NCBI GenBank assembly: GCA_937921865.1
Contig: CAKZWF010000063.1
Span: forward strand, 1 to 47,125
Direction of reading: 5' to 3'
From: an uncultured Pseudomonadales bacterium
GTDB lineage: Bacteria; Pseudomonadota; Gammaproteobacteria; Pseudomonadales; Azotimanducaceae
DNA length: 47,125 bases
Of this stretch, positions 16,581 to 24,262 are shown piece after piece. The notes under the pieces were generated by a model, which made no database searches, was not told the origin of the DNA, and saw only the letters and a program-made list of their open reading frames with translations. Made by a program: the position numbers and the translations under genes. How positions within the stretch are numbered: the stretch's first letter is position 1; each line of letters starts with the position of its first letter.

Positions 16581-18350
16581 ATGGATGGCGAACACAACGA
16601 CGTAGGCGAACTCCAGCCCGTGCTGCTGGTAGTCGATGATGACCCGATGGTTCGAAAGCTGGTGGTCAGGGGGCTTGAGCCGTTGAACGCGGCAGCGGTG
16701 ATAGAAGTTGAAGATGGCGCAGCCGCGCAACGGGTGCTCAAATCCCGTCACGTCGACGTTGTCATCACCGACGTGCTGATGCCGAACATGGATGGTCGCG
16801 AATTGATGGAGTGGGCTCAGACAAATTGCCCCGAGCCTGTATGGATCGTGCTTTCCGGGCTGGATACTTTTGACGCGGCCGTAGATGCACTGCATCTGGG
16901 CGCATTCGATTTTCTCGCGAAGCCACCGGAGGTGCAGCGGGTTCGGGTGGCTGTACGAAATGCGTTGGATCACCTGTTATTGGCGCGGGATCGGCAGCGA
17001 CTGTTTGGCGAACTTGAGCAACGCAATCAGCAGATGGCAGAGAAGGTGCGTCAGCTCGAGGAGCTTTGCCGCATGCTGGAGGATCAGGCGGAACTGATTC
17101 ACGCTGATCTTGCCAGGGCGGAAATGATTCAGAGAGCGCTGCTGCCGCAGGAGCCGCCAGCGTTAGGAGAATGGAGCGCGCAGACGCTATATCGATCAGG
17201 CAGCTACGTCGGCGGCGACCTGTACGACATCATCCGTCTCGATGAGCGTTATCTGGGTGTTGTGATTGCGGACGCGGCCGGCCACGGCGTTGCGGCTGCA
17301 ATGTTGTCGGTGCTGTTCAAACATCGGCTGAAATGCTGGGATGGCGAGATCGGCGAGCCTCTGATGCCTGACCAGGTTCTGAAACTGCTGAATCGGTCGC
17401 TGTATGACGACCTGAGCGCAGCGAGCGGGTTCATTACGGCTGTCTATCTGCTGCTCGACAGGCAATCGGGCGAGGTATGGCTGGCGTCGGCCGGTCATCC
17501 CCCGGTGATCTGGGAACAAACTGCTCGATCCGATCGTCAGTTGATTAAGAGAACGGGTCCGGCGCTGGGCCTCGAAGCAGACCCTACCTACATGCGAGCG
17601 CATATCTCGGTGGCACCCGGCGACTGTCTGCTGCTCTATACGGACGGTGCGCTTGATAGCGACGCCGGTGGTCTCAGCGCAGACGATCTGGCCAATTCCA
17701 TTCTGGTCTCCGAAGCGGATCGCAGCAGTATCCTGCAGACATTCTACGAAACGGTGGCATCGCTAGAACTGCCCGATCGGGATGATCTGACGATGATTCT
17801 TCTGGAACACAAACAGGGCATCAGCCGCTTCAACGATGGAGGCGAAGCTCGCCAGACGGCAACGGCGGCCGCACCGGCGAAGTCCGCTGTTCTTGAGCAG
17901 GGTTGGCGTGGAAACGAGGCCTTTCTGACAATATCCGGCACGGCGACCTGGATGCGCAGCAGCAGTTTTCTCGAATCGGCGCAGCAACTGCTGCAGCAAT
18001 ACCCGCAGCTCACTATTGATCTGGAGCATTGTGATTATCTCGACAGCACGTTTCTTGGCACGCTGCATGAAGTGGTCGCCTCCAAACCGGATGCCGTCCG
18101 ACTTCAGCATCTGCCGGACTCGATCCGAGCCCTGTTTGAAGAACTCAGCATGCAGACGGTTCTCGCGCACGTCGATTCGGCAATCCATCCACTACCCGGG
18201 CAGATGCGGCAGTTACGCCGGGTGGAGGAGGATGCCGAGCGTCAGGCGCAGCGACTGTTGAAAGCCCACGAGGTACTGGCATCTTTGAGCGATGAAAACC
18301 GCGAGCAATTTCAGGGTGTGGTTGAGTCGCTGCGCGCCGATATCAAGTGA
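16581..18350 (+). CDS. Receiver-PP2C (SpoIIE)-STAS response regulator
   Basis: 589 residues from the ATG at 16581, preceded by AGGAG (16571-16575); an ATG at 16536 lacks such a site. The receiver has Asp64 (VITDVLMPNMDG) and FDFLAKPP. A coiled coil (about 140-180) leads to a SpoIIE-type PP2C domain with YVGGDLYD, VIADAAGHGVAAAM and YTDGALDS metal-binding motifs. The C-terminal part looks like a STAS domain (about 440-540) with LEHCDYLDSTFLG; Ser489 is at the position phosphorylated in anti-anti-sigma factors. The family dephosphorylates a STAS protein to release it for partner switching. Here phosphatase and STAS share one chain. No anti-sigma kinase is encoded nearby. Confidence 0.88.
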   Translation: MDGEHNDVGELQPVLLVVDDDPMVRKLVVRGLEPLNAAAVIEVEDGAAAQRVLKSRHVDVVITDVLMPNMDGRELMEWAQTNCPEPVWIVLSGLDTFDAAVDALHLGAFDFLAKPPEVQRVRVAVRNALDHLLLARDRQRLFGELEQRNQQMAEKVRQLEELCRMLEDQAELIHADLARAEMIQRALLPQEPPALGEWSAQTLYRSGSYVGGDLYDIIRLDERYLGVVIADAAGHGVAAAMLSVLFKHRLKCWDGEIGEPLMPDQVLKLLNRSLYDDLSAASGFITAVYLLLDRQSGEVWLASAGHPPVIWEQTARSDRQLIKRTGPALGLEADPTYMRAHISVAPGDCLLLYTDGALDSDAGGLSADDLANSILVSEADRSSILQTFYETVASLELPDRDDLTMILLEHKQGISRFNDGGEARQTATAAAPAKSAVLEQGWRGNEAFLTISGTATWMRSSSFLESAQQLLQQYPQLTIDLEHCDYLDSTFLGTLHEVVASKPDAVRLQHLPDSIRALFEELSMQTVLAHVDSAIHPLPGQMRQLRRVEEDAERQAQRLLKAHEVLASLSDENREQFQGVVESLRADIK

Positions 18351-18379
18351 CCTGATGTCATTCAGCGGTAGCGTACAGC

Positions 18380-19336
18380 ATGCTTGAGTTCATTCCCTAC
18401 ATGAAACTTGTCGGCGGGCTGGCTTATCTTCTTCTGGGTGGTGATCTGCTGGTGCGTGGTGCGATTGGTCTTGCCAACCGCACCGGGATATCGCCAATGG
18501 TGGCTGGACTGACCATAGTTGCCGCTGGTACCTCAGCACCAGAACTGATGGTATCCGTATATTCCGTGCTGTCAGGGTTTCCGGAGATTGCCCTCGGCAA
18601 CATCATCGGCAGTAACATCGCCAACGTGCTGCTGGTGCTTGGTGTACCAGCGCTGATTGTGCCGATTGCCTGCACCGAACCCGGCATTCGCTCCCAGGCG
18701 CTGTTCATGCTGGCAGTGACCGGGCTGTTCGTGATCCTGTGTCTTCTCGGAACGCTGACGAGAGTTCACGGGCTGATGCTGCTCGGTATTCTGGTTGGCG
18801 GCACGCTGATGGCTTTACGCGGACAGTTCAGTATGCCTGGCGTGGATGCTGAAGATACCGAAGCACAATTGTCCATGGTGCTGGGTATCCCGGATAAAGG
18901 CTGGGAGATTGCTCTGCTCTCCGGGCTTGGTATCGTCATGCTGCCGCTGGGTGCAGATCTCACCGTGGCGGGTTCGGTGGATATTGCCCGTGGGCTGGGT
19001 GTGTCGGAAGCGGTTATTGGCGCCAGTCTGGTCGCGTTCGGTACTTCTCTGCCGGAATTGTCGACGACACTCGTTGCGGCTTTCCACCGCAATCTTGCCG
19101 TTGTCCTCGGTAATGTCATCGGCAGCAACGTTCTGAACATTCTCGCGATCGCCGGCATCACCGCAACGATAACGATTGTCCCGGTAGAAGCCGGCTTTCT
19201 CGAGCTGGATATCTGGGTGATGCTGGCGGCCGCCCTCATTCTGACTGGACTTGCGGCGTTCGGGCTGACCCTGAGCCGGCTGTCGGGCGCGGTGCTGCTG
19301 CTCGGCTATCTGCTGTATATCAGGGCCATTTTCTGA
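18380..19336 (+). CDS. Calcium/sodium antiporter (CaCA family, YrbG-like)
   Basis: 318 residues, about ten membrane segments in two homologous halves. Each half has the alpha-repeat signature of cation/Ca2+ exchangers: AAGTSAPELMVSVYS with GNIIGSNIANVLLVLG in the first, AFGTSLPELSTTLVA with GNVIGSNVLNILAIAG in the second; the two conserved Glu residues for Ca2+ are present. Length fits bacterial YrbG-type inner-membrane exchangers. It starts 29 bases after the receiver-PP2C-STAS gene on the same strand, so it may belong to the same transcript; a link between the signalling genes and cation export is inference from position only. Confidence 0.9.
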   Translation: MLEFIPYMKLVGGLAYLLLGGDLLVRGAIGLANRTGISPMVAGLTIVAAGTSAPELMVSVYSVLSGFPEIALGNIIGSNIANVLLVLGVPALIVPIACTEPGIRSQALFMLAVTGLFVILCLLGTLTRVHGLMLLGILVGGTLMALRGQFSMPGVDAEDTEAQLSMVLGIPDKGWEIALLSGLGIVMLPLGADLTVAGSVDIARGLGVSEAVIGASLVAFGTSLPELSTTLVAAFHRNLAVVLGNVIGSNVLNILAIAGITATITIVPVEAGFLELDIWVMLAAALILTGLAAFGLTLSRLSGAVLLLGYLLYIRAIF

Positions 19337-19440
19337 TCAGCTGGTGATTACCTGAGAGTACCTGCGACTCGCCAAGGGCGTCTCATCGCAATAGTTCCAG
19401 TTCTTCGGGTCTGTCGTATATTTGCTATGTCGGAGGGGAG

Positions 19441-20214
19441 GTATTGACAAGTTAAGTCTACAGAGCGAACAAAATCGAGCTTGTCCAATTCATGCAACCG
19501 CCCTGCTCCATTCTGTAAACGCACTGACCCTAAGATCACGATAATGTTGAGCCCTAACCAGGTGTCTACCCAGATTGAATAGATTAGACACTGCGGCATG
19601 AGCGCCCAAGAATCTCTGAGCCTGCTTCACGGACTTGAACTTCCGCATTCCCCGCTCCCGCACCCTGGTCGCCTCGTGCGATTGTTCCGCCCGATTATCT
19701 TCATACTGTTTAGTACTGTGGATCGTATCGGGCATCAGTTCCCTATAAGCGACTGGATAACTTCGCAACTTGTCCGTAACGATCTTCCTGGGCTCACTGC
19801 CATGAGACCTAAGTAACCGTTTGAAAAAGCGCTCTGCAGCAGCACCATCTCGCCAGGCCTGCAGCAAAACATCAACCACTTCACCCTCCTGATCAACGGC
19901 CCGCCATAGATAGTGTTGCTTGCCGTTTATCTTCACGAAGACTTCGTCGATATAAAAGGTATCACCGAATCCTCTGTGTCACTGCTGCAATCGACGTGCG
20001 TATGTGGCTCCGAACTTGATGCACCAGAGGCGGATCGCTTCGCGGCTGACAGTAATGCCTCGTTCGGCGAGCAAATCTTCAATGTCGCGGTGGCTGAGGT
20101 TGAAGCGAGAGTAGAGCCAGACAGCATAGGAAATGATATCGGGCGGGAATCGGTGCCCTTTATAGATGTTCATGCACCGATTCTAGCCATTTGCTGGGAT
20201 TAAATTGTCGGTAC
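19441..20214 (-). mobile_element. IS6-family insertion sequence
   Basis: About 774 bp, near the usual IS6 size, carrying one transposase frame. Candidate terminal inverted repeats are GTATTGACAAGTTAA (19441-19455) and the complement of 20200-20214, matching at 12 of 15 positions. No 8-bp target duplication is visible when these ends are used, so either the ends are slightly off or the flanks have changed. The element lies between the antiporter gene and the terminator of the tmRNA gene. Confidence 0.65.
19490..20173 (-). pseudogene. IS6-family DDE transposase, interrupted by an in-frame TGA
   Basis: Read through, the frame gives about 227 residues, the full IS6 transposase length. The N-terminal zinc/HTH region (MNIYKGHRFPPDIISYAVWLY, LSHRDIEDLLAERGI) is followed by the DDE core: TFYIDEVFVKINGKQHYLW (first Asp), IVTDKLRSY (second Asp) and EATRVRERGMRKF (Glu). 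The two parts are in the same frame, separated only by a TGA at 19981-19979 after RRLQQ, where relatives usually have Lys or Arg; a CGA or AGA to TGA change would explain it. Without readthrough the element is not autonomous. Confidence 0.85.
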
Positions 20215-20232
20215 TATTTGTTTGATTTAGAA

Positions 20233-20262
20233 ATGAAAAAAGCGCCACTGGGGCGCTTTTCC
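20233..20262 (-). terminator. Intrinsic terminator of ssrA
   Basis: AAGCGCC and GGCGCTT arms around a four-base loop (about 20240-20257), with a run of six A on the plus strand that reads as U on the ssrA transcript. It lies about 35 bases past the tmRNA CCA end. The other side also has four T, so it may work in both directions. Confidence 0.85.
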
Positions 20263-20293
20263 TTGAGTTTTCAGGGGCTTGAAAACTCTTTAA

Positions 20294-20650
20294 TGGTGGA
20301 GGCGGCGGGAGTTGAACCCGCGTCCGCTGGCACTCGGCTATTGGATCTACATGCTTAGGTTCCGTTAACTAATTTAGCCTCAAACGACCCAACGGTCAGG
20401 GTGTAATCAGCGATCCCGATTGGTTTTAACGCTTTGGCCCCGGGCGAGACCTCCACGCGATCCTGTGTACATTGCCGTCGATTTCACCTCACAGGCGCGG
20501 TTAATCAACGTAAGCGGGTTTTTTAGGCCGCTAGTGCGTAGTTTTCGTCATTGGCAACTATAAAAGTTACAGCGATTGTTTAACGAGAGTCACTACCCTC
20601 TCGGCATGCACCTCAAGCTCTGCTACCCGCGTCGAAGCCAAGTCGCCCCC
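20294..20650 (-). ncRNA. ssrA: Transfer-messenger RNA (tmRNA)
   Basis: About 357 nt on the minus strand. The 5' end begins GGGGGCGACTTGGCTTCGAC at 20650 and the 3' end is the tRNA-like arm GGTTCAACTCCCGCCGCCTCCACCA ending at 20294; the ends pair to form the alanine-type acceptor. The tag frame at 20555-20523 reads ANDENYALAA followed by TAA, the gammaproteobacterial tag that marks stalled proteins for ClpXP and other proteases. tmRNA with SmpB frees ribosomes stuck on messages without a stop codon. The gene is one-piece. smpB is not in this window. Confidence 0.96.
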
Positions 20651-20685
20651 AATTCTTGAAGAAAGACTGGTGAGCCATCAGCCGG

Positions 20686-20700
20686 AGGTTCTTAGAACCT
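20686..20700. promoter_or_regulatory. Short palindrome upstream of ssrA
   Basis: AGGTTCTTAGAACCT is a 7-base inverted repeat around a single base, 36 bases upstream of the tmRNA 5' end and in the gap before the SEL1-repeat gene. Position near the -35 region of ssrA would suit an operator, but no factor can be named and chance cannot be excluded. Confidence 0.25.
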
Positions 20701-20826
20701 GCCTGCTGAATAGCTGTCTTAGCAGTAGATCGAACTTTAACACAATCCAGTGAAGCCGGTTGAGCCGGGCATCACTGAAACCGTTCATAATATGAGACCA
20801 TTGAAGTAGCTGTTTGGTTCCTTTCC

Positions 20827-22146
20827 ATGATCATCACCAGATTACGTTTGTGCCTGCTGGGTTTGCTGCTGCCATCAGCAGGCGCCTGGGCGTTCGACTC
20901 GTCTGGCTATATTGATCAATCAGTAAAGCTGCTCGAAGAAAGTAAGTACTCACTTGCGCGCACCTACCTGAATCCAGTGATCATCGACTATCGGCTTTCG
21001 GGGGCAGCTCGCTCGCGGGCCTACTACCTGCGCGGCTACAGCTACTTTGCACAGGGATCTTTCGTCTCGGCTGGTAAAGACTATCACCGCGCGCTTGAAT
21101 TCAATCCGGACAATCCTGGTGCGCTGGCAGCGCTGGGGGATCTATATTTCCGCGGTCGTGGCGTCAGCCAGGATCAGACTCTGGCGTTCAATCTGTTTCA
21201 GAAGGCGGCTGCTTCAGGTCACCCGGGGGCAATGCTACAGGTGGGTTTTGCCTATCTGGAGGGTGCCGGCGTGGACACCGACCTTGTGCAAGCGCGCAAA
21301 TGGCTTGCTGATTCCGCCGAGAGCGGGAACATTGCGGCGATGGCCTATCTGGCCCGCAGCTACCGCGAGCCTTACACCGATTCTCCTGAGCCTGAGACCG
21401 CACGCAGCTGGTATGAGAAGGCGCAGGCTGCCGGCAGCCGGGAAGCCCTGGTGGCGCTGGCCTATATGCATCAGAACGGTGAGTTTGGTGAGGTTGATGC
21501 GGACCTGGCTGCTGAGCTGTTCGCACAGGCCGCTGAGGCTGGCTCCAGCAGTGCCAAAGTGAGCCTCGCTCATCAATACCTGACCGGAATGGGCGTTCCC
21601 GAGGATGCCAATCGAGCCAGAGAGCTGTTCGAAGAAGCTGCACAAGCCGGCAACCCAGCTGCCTATCTGGGTCTTGGCCACCTGTATGAGGCTGGCGTTG
21701 GCGTCCCGGAGAATATCCAGACCGCGAAGGGCTGGTATCAGAAAGCAGCGGAAGCCGACGTTGTACCGGCACAGATGCGTCTGGTCTATCTGAACCTGGC
21801 CGCAGACGACGTGGCTGGGGCAATGTCCTGGTTGTCCCGTGCAGCCGCGTTGGACACGATGGCCGCGCACAATGACTACGCCTGGCTGCTGGCGACCACG
21901 CCCGATGACGGACTACGCAATGGTGAACTGGCGCTGGTGCATGCAGAGCAGGCGGTGGCGTTGAAACCCTCACCCGCTTATCTGGACACCCTGGCTGCGG
22001 CTTATGCCGAGCTGGGCAGATTCCCTGAAGCCATCGCTGCTCAGCAACAGGCGATTGCCAAAGTCGACCCGGAGGACGCCGATCTGCTCGAAGAACTGAA
22101 CGGCCACCTGCGCGCATACGAGCAGGGAAAACCCTGGCGGGACTAG
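20827..22146 (+). CDS. SEL1/TPR-repeat exported protein
   Basis: 439 residues. A signal peptide (LCLLGLLLPSAGAWA) is followed by TPR-like helices (AYYLRGYSYFAQGSFVSAGKDY, residues about 60-100) and then at least five 36-residue SEL1 repeats with the pattern LGHLYEAGVGVPENIQTAKGWYQKAAEA, and a C-terminal TPR pair (LAAAYAELGRFPEAIAAQQQA). SEL1 and TPR solenoids are protein-binding scaffolds, often periplasmic in Gram-negative bacteria. The partner is unknown. It is divergent from ssrA, with 176 bases between them, and stands alone. Confidence 0.85.
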   Translation: MIITRLRLCLLGLLLPSAGAWAFDSSGYIDQSVKLLEESKYSLARTYLNPVIIDYRLSGAARSRAYYLRGYSYFAQGSFVSAGKDYHRALEFNPDNPGALAALGDLYFRGRGVSQDQTLAFNLFQKAAASGHPGAMLQVGFAYLEGAGVDTDLVQARKWLADSAESGNIAAMAYLARSYREPYTDSPEPETARSWYEKAQAAGSREALVALAYMHQNGEFGEVDADLAAELFAQAAEAGSSSAKVSLAHQYLTGMGVPEDANRARELFEEAAQAGNPAAYLGLGHLYEAGVGVPENIQTAKGWYQKAAEADVVPAQMRLVYLNLAADDVAGAMSWLSRAAALDTMAAHNDYAWLLATTPDDGLRNGELALVHAEQAVALKPSPAYLDTLAAAYAELGRFPEAIAAQQQAIAKVDPEDADLLEELNGHLRAYEQGKPWRD

Positions 22147-22232
22147 GTAGACGACACAGAACAACCGTATAATCTCTCTGCTATCACGCCAATGATATTT
22201 ACGAGTCCTGAATTCACCTTGAGCACAGAGCC

Positions 22233-22472
22233 TTGACCACAGACCAACGCCGCATCGACGCCATCTATCTCATCATCCAGGAACTGGCCGCCCAGCGACC
22301 TGAATTTCGCCCCGGCGATGTGGCGACTTTTTTGCGGGATCGGGGTCAGCCGGTAGCTGCGTGGGAAATTCGTGGACAACTGTCCAGGCTGGAGGCAGCC
22401 GGTCTGCTCAGCAATGATCCGGTTACCGGTGCCTGGAAACTCAGCGGCGAACCCTCACGCCAGGTTGGCTGA
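22233..22472 (+). CDS. Small protein, possible winged helix
   Basis: 79 residues from a TTG at 22233 (an in-frame ATG is absent upstream). The sequence looks like a helix-turn-helix: QRRIDAIYLIIQELAAQ, FRPGDVATFLRDRG, then WEIRGQLSRLEAAGLL and a short strand turn (DPVTGAWKL). This is the pattern of winged-helix domains that judge the state of a regulator, but DNA contacts cannot be read. It runs head to head into the remains of a pomB gene, and its last codons abut the remnant. Family not recognised; the coherent pattern favours a real gene. Confidence 0.6.
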   Translation: MTTDQRRIDAIYLIIQELAAQRPEFRPGDVATFLRDRGQPVAAWEIRGQLSRLEAAGLLSNDPVTGAWKLSGEPSRQVG

Positions 22473-22693
22473 AACACCTCCTCCAGAGCAAGCTCAAAGC
22501 CTTCAATCAGTTTCTGTCGGACCTGCTCATAGAGGGTCGGAACTTCTGAACGAAGCACTTCCATTGCTGAGAAAGACAGCAACAATACAAAGAAGCACAT
22601 GAGCAGCGACATCAGGTCGGCGAAGGTGATGATCCATCAGCCACCTCCACCGCTGTTGTGGTCGGAGCGGAATTCTTCCGCAGCATCGCTCAC
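22473..22693 (-). pseudogene. pomB: Flagellar stator protein PomB/MotB, decayed
   Basis: From a GTG at 22693 the frame reads 18 codons, meets a TGA (22639-22637), then continues in the same frame with WIITFADLMSLLMCFFVLLL and SFSAME, the membrane helix of PomB/MotB with the proton/sodium-binding Asp (ADLM). After MEVLRSEV it reads VRQKLIEGFELALEEV, which looks like a later helical part joined by deletion, and then becomes antisense of the small gene at 22233-22472. The OmpA-like peptidoglycan-binding domain is absent. The protein cannot anchor a stator. Confidence 0.8.
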
Positions 22694-22705
22694 GTGGGCG
22701 CTCCG

Positions 22706-22960
22706 TCACTTGGCTTCTGCTCGCATGGATTCCTGCAGATAGGCCTTGAGCATGGAATCGATCACCCGGGGATTCTGACCACCCTGTATCGCCAGCAGAG
22801 CGTCGATGATCATGGACTTCACCCGGGCTTCTTCTTCACCGCGCAGACCGAGCTTGTCAGCAGTTGGCAGCTCAAACATGCCCGCCGAGCCTCCCATCAC
22901 CATTGAGGCGATGACGACGCTGAACGCGCCGATAATTCCCACCAGGGTTGCGAGATCCAC
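22706..22960 (-). pseudogene. pomA: Flagellar stator protein PomA/MotA with internal deletion
   Basis: 84 codons starting at a GTG (22960). The first 30 residues ([22 protein letters not shown]) are the PomA N-terminus with its first helix; the rest (ADKLGLRGEEEARVK, IIDALLAIQGGQNPRVID) is the PomA C-terminus. Intact PomA is about 255 residues, so about 170 residues, including helices 2-4 and the cytoplasmic torque loop, have been removed in frame. It is followed by the pomB remnant in the usual order and lies next to xseB as in Vibrio-type gammaproteobacteria. A working channel cannot form. Confidence 0.85.
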
Positions 22961-23088
22961 GGTGTCTAATTCCAGATACCCACCTATATGTCATCAGTCT
23001 AGACACCAATAAGAACCTCACCCGGTGGTCGGTCTGCTGGCACATCTGCACCCTTGCCACCCCCGCAGCGCACGGGTACCGTGCAGCC

Positions 23089-23361
23089 ATGAGCAAACAG
23101 GCAGAACAACCGCAGGCGCCCGACAGCGCTGAGCTGGCAGACGTGGACTTCGAAAGCGCCCTTGGCGAACTTGAAGCCCTGGTAGAACAGATGGAAACCG
23201 GCGAGCTGTCTTTAGAAGACTCGCTGCGAGCGTTTGAACGGGGCGTAAAGCTTACCCGGCACTGCCAGGGCGCGCTGAAAAACGCCGAACTCAAGGTCAA
23301 GGTGCTGACCGAAGCCAACACTCTCGAAAATCTGGATCTCGATGACCCTGATGACGCCTGA
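23089..23361 (+). CDS. xseB: Exodeoxyribonuclease VII small subunit
   Basis: 90 residues from the ATG at 23089; the frame is open further upstream but the family starts near here. The core [39 protein letters not shown] is the two-helix XseB fold that binds XseA. With XseA it degrades single-stranded DNA in both directions. The 3' end overlaps ispA by 20 bases, the usual gammaproteobacterial arrangement. The promoter must lie in the short gap before the pomA remnant, which is divergent. Confidence 0.92.
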   Translation: MSKQAEQPQAPDSAELADVDFESALGELEALVEQMETGELSLEDSLRAFERGVKLTRHCQGALKNAELKVKVLTEANTLENLDLDDPDDA

Positions 23362-24232
23362 GCTGCTGTCTCTCAAGAGCACCATAGAAGACGCACTGCA
23401 ACACTATCTACCGACAAACTCGGAGATTAGCCCGATGCTGGTCGACGCGATGCGCTATTCGGGTCTGTCCGGTGGTAAACGCATCCGACCGCTGCTGGTC
23501 TGCGCCACCTGCACGGGTCTCGGCGGCGCGCTGGAAGATGCACTTGCACCCGCGTGCGCGGTGGAGTTCATCCACGCCTATTCGCTGCTGCACGACGATC
23601 TTCCGGCGATGGACGACGACGAGCTCCGCCACGGTCTGCCGAGCGGCCACATCAAATATGGTGAGGCTACCGCCATTCTCGCCGGGGACGCGCTGCAGGC
23701 GCTGGCATTTGAGCTGCTGGCAACCGCCCCGGGTTCGCGCACAGATGTGCGCCTGACCGCAGTACAGGTACTGGCAGAAGCCTCGGGATGGCAGGGTATG
23801 GTGGGCGGTCAGAGTTTTGACCTGGCCAGCGAAAACAAATCGCTGAGCCTGACCGAACTGCAATCTCTGCATGCGGCAAAAACCGGCGCGCTGATCAAAG
23901 CTTCAGTACAGATTGGCGCACTGTTCGGCAATCCCAATCTGGATGCTGAAACCTATGTGCTGCTCACCGAGTTTGCGACCCGAATTGGTCTGGCGTTTCA
24001 GGTCGTCGATGACATTCTGGATGTCACCCAGACCACCGAAACGCTGGGTAAACCCGCCGGCTCCGATCAGAAAGCCAACAAGAGTACTTATCCGGCGCTG
24101 CTGGGACTCGAACAGGCACGTGCACACGCCAGTGAATTGCTCGCGGAAGCGGAACCCATGCTGAAGCGCGCCGGCATGCAGCACGATCTGCTGAATGTCA
24201 TCGCCCACGCCATCGTCGATCGGGTTTCGTAA
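23342..24232 (+). CDS. ispA: Farnesyl diphosphate synthase
   Basis: 296 residues, normal for IspA. Two aspartate-rich motifs bind the Mg2+-diphosphates: [17 protein letters not shown] and [22 protein letters not shown] and [12 protein letters not shown] are also present. It condenses isopentenyl diphosphate with DMAPP and geranyl diphosphate to make C15 farnesyl diphosphate for ubiquinone, undecaprenol and haem O chains. It overlaps xseB; a second ATG at 23351 would also fit. In many relatives dxs follows directly; here a convergent protease gene does. Confidence 0.95.
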   Translation: MTLMTPELLSLKSTIEDALQHYLPTNSEISPMLVDAMRYSGLSGGKRIRPLLVCATCTGLGGALEDALAPACAVEFIHAYSLLHDDLPAMDDDELRHGLPSGHIKYGEATAILAGDALQALAFELLATAPGSRTDVRLTAVQVLAEASGWQGMVGGQSFDLASENKSLSLTELQSLHAAKTGALIKASVQIGALFGNPNLDAETYVLLTEFATRIGLAFQVVDDILDVTQTTETLGKPAGSDQKANKSTYPALLGLEQARAHASELLAEAEPMLKRAGMQHDLLNVIAHAIVDRVS

Positions 24233-24262
24233 AGCGGCTGTCGCGGACCGGTCGAAACAGGC

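Noticed and set aside
11245..18350. Reading the operon as a c-di-GMP (YfiBNR) system
   Set aside because: No GGDEF, EAL or OmpA-like YfiB gene is present; only the YfiR-like and CHASE8-like parts match.
21188..22117. Minus-strand frame of 309 codons
   Set aside because: Antisense to the SEL1-repeat gene; Arg/Pro-rich sequence with periodicity inherited from the repeats.
22948..23088. N-terminal extension of XseB
   Set aside because: The frame is open but the extension has no similarity to XseB and overlaps the pomA promoter region; the ATG at 23089 gives the normal length.
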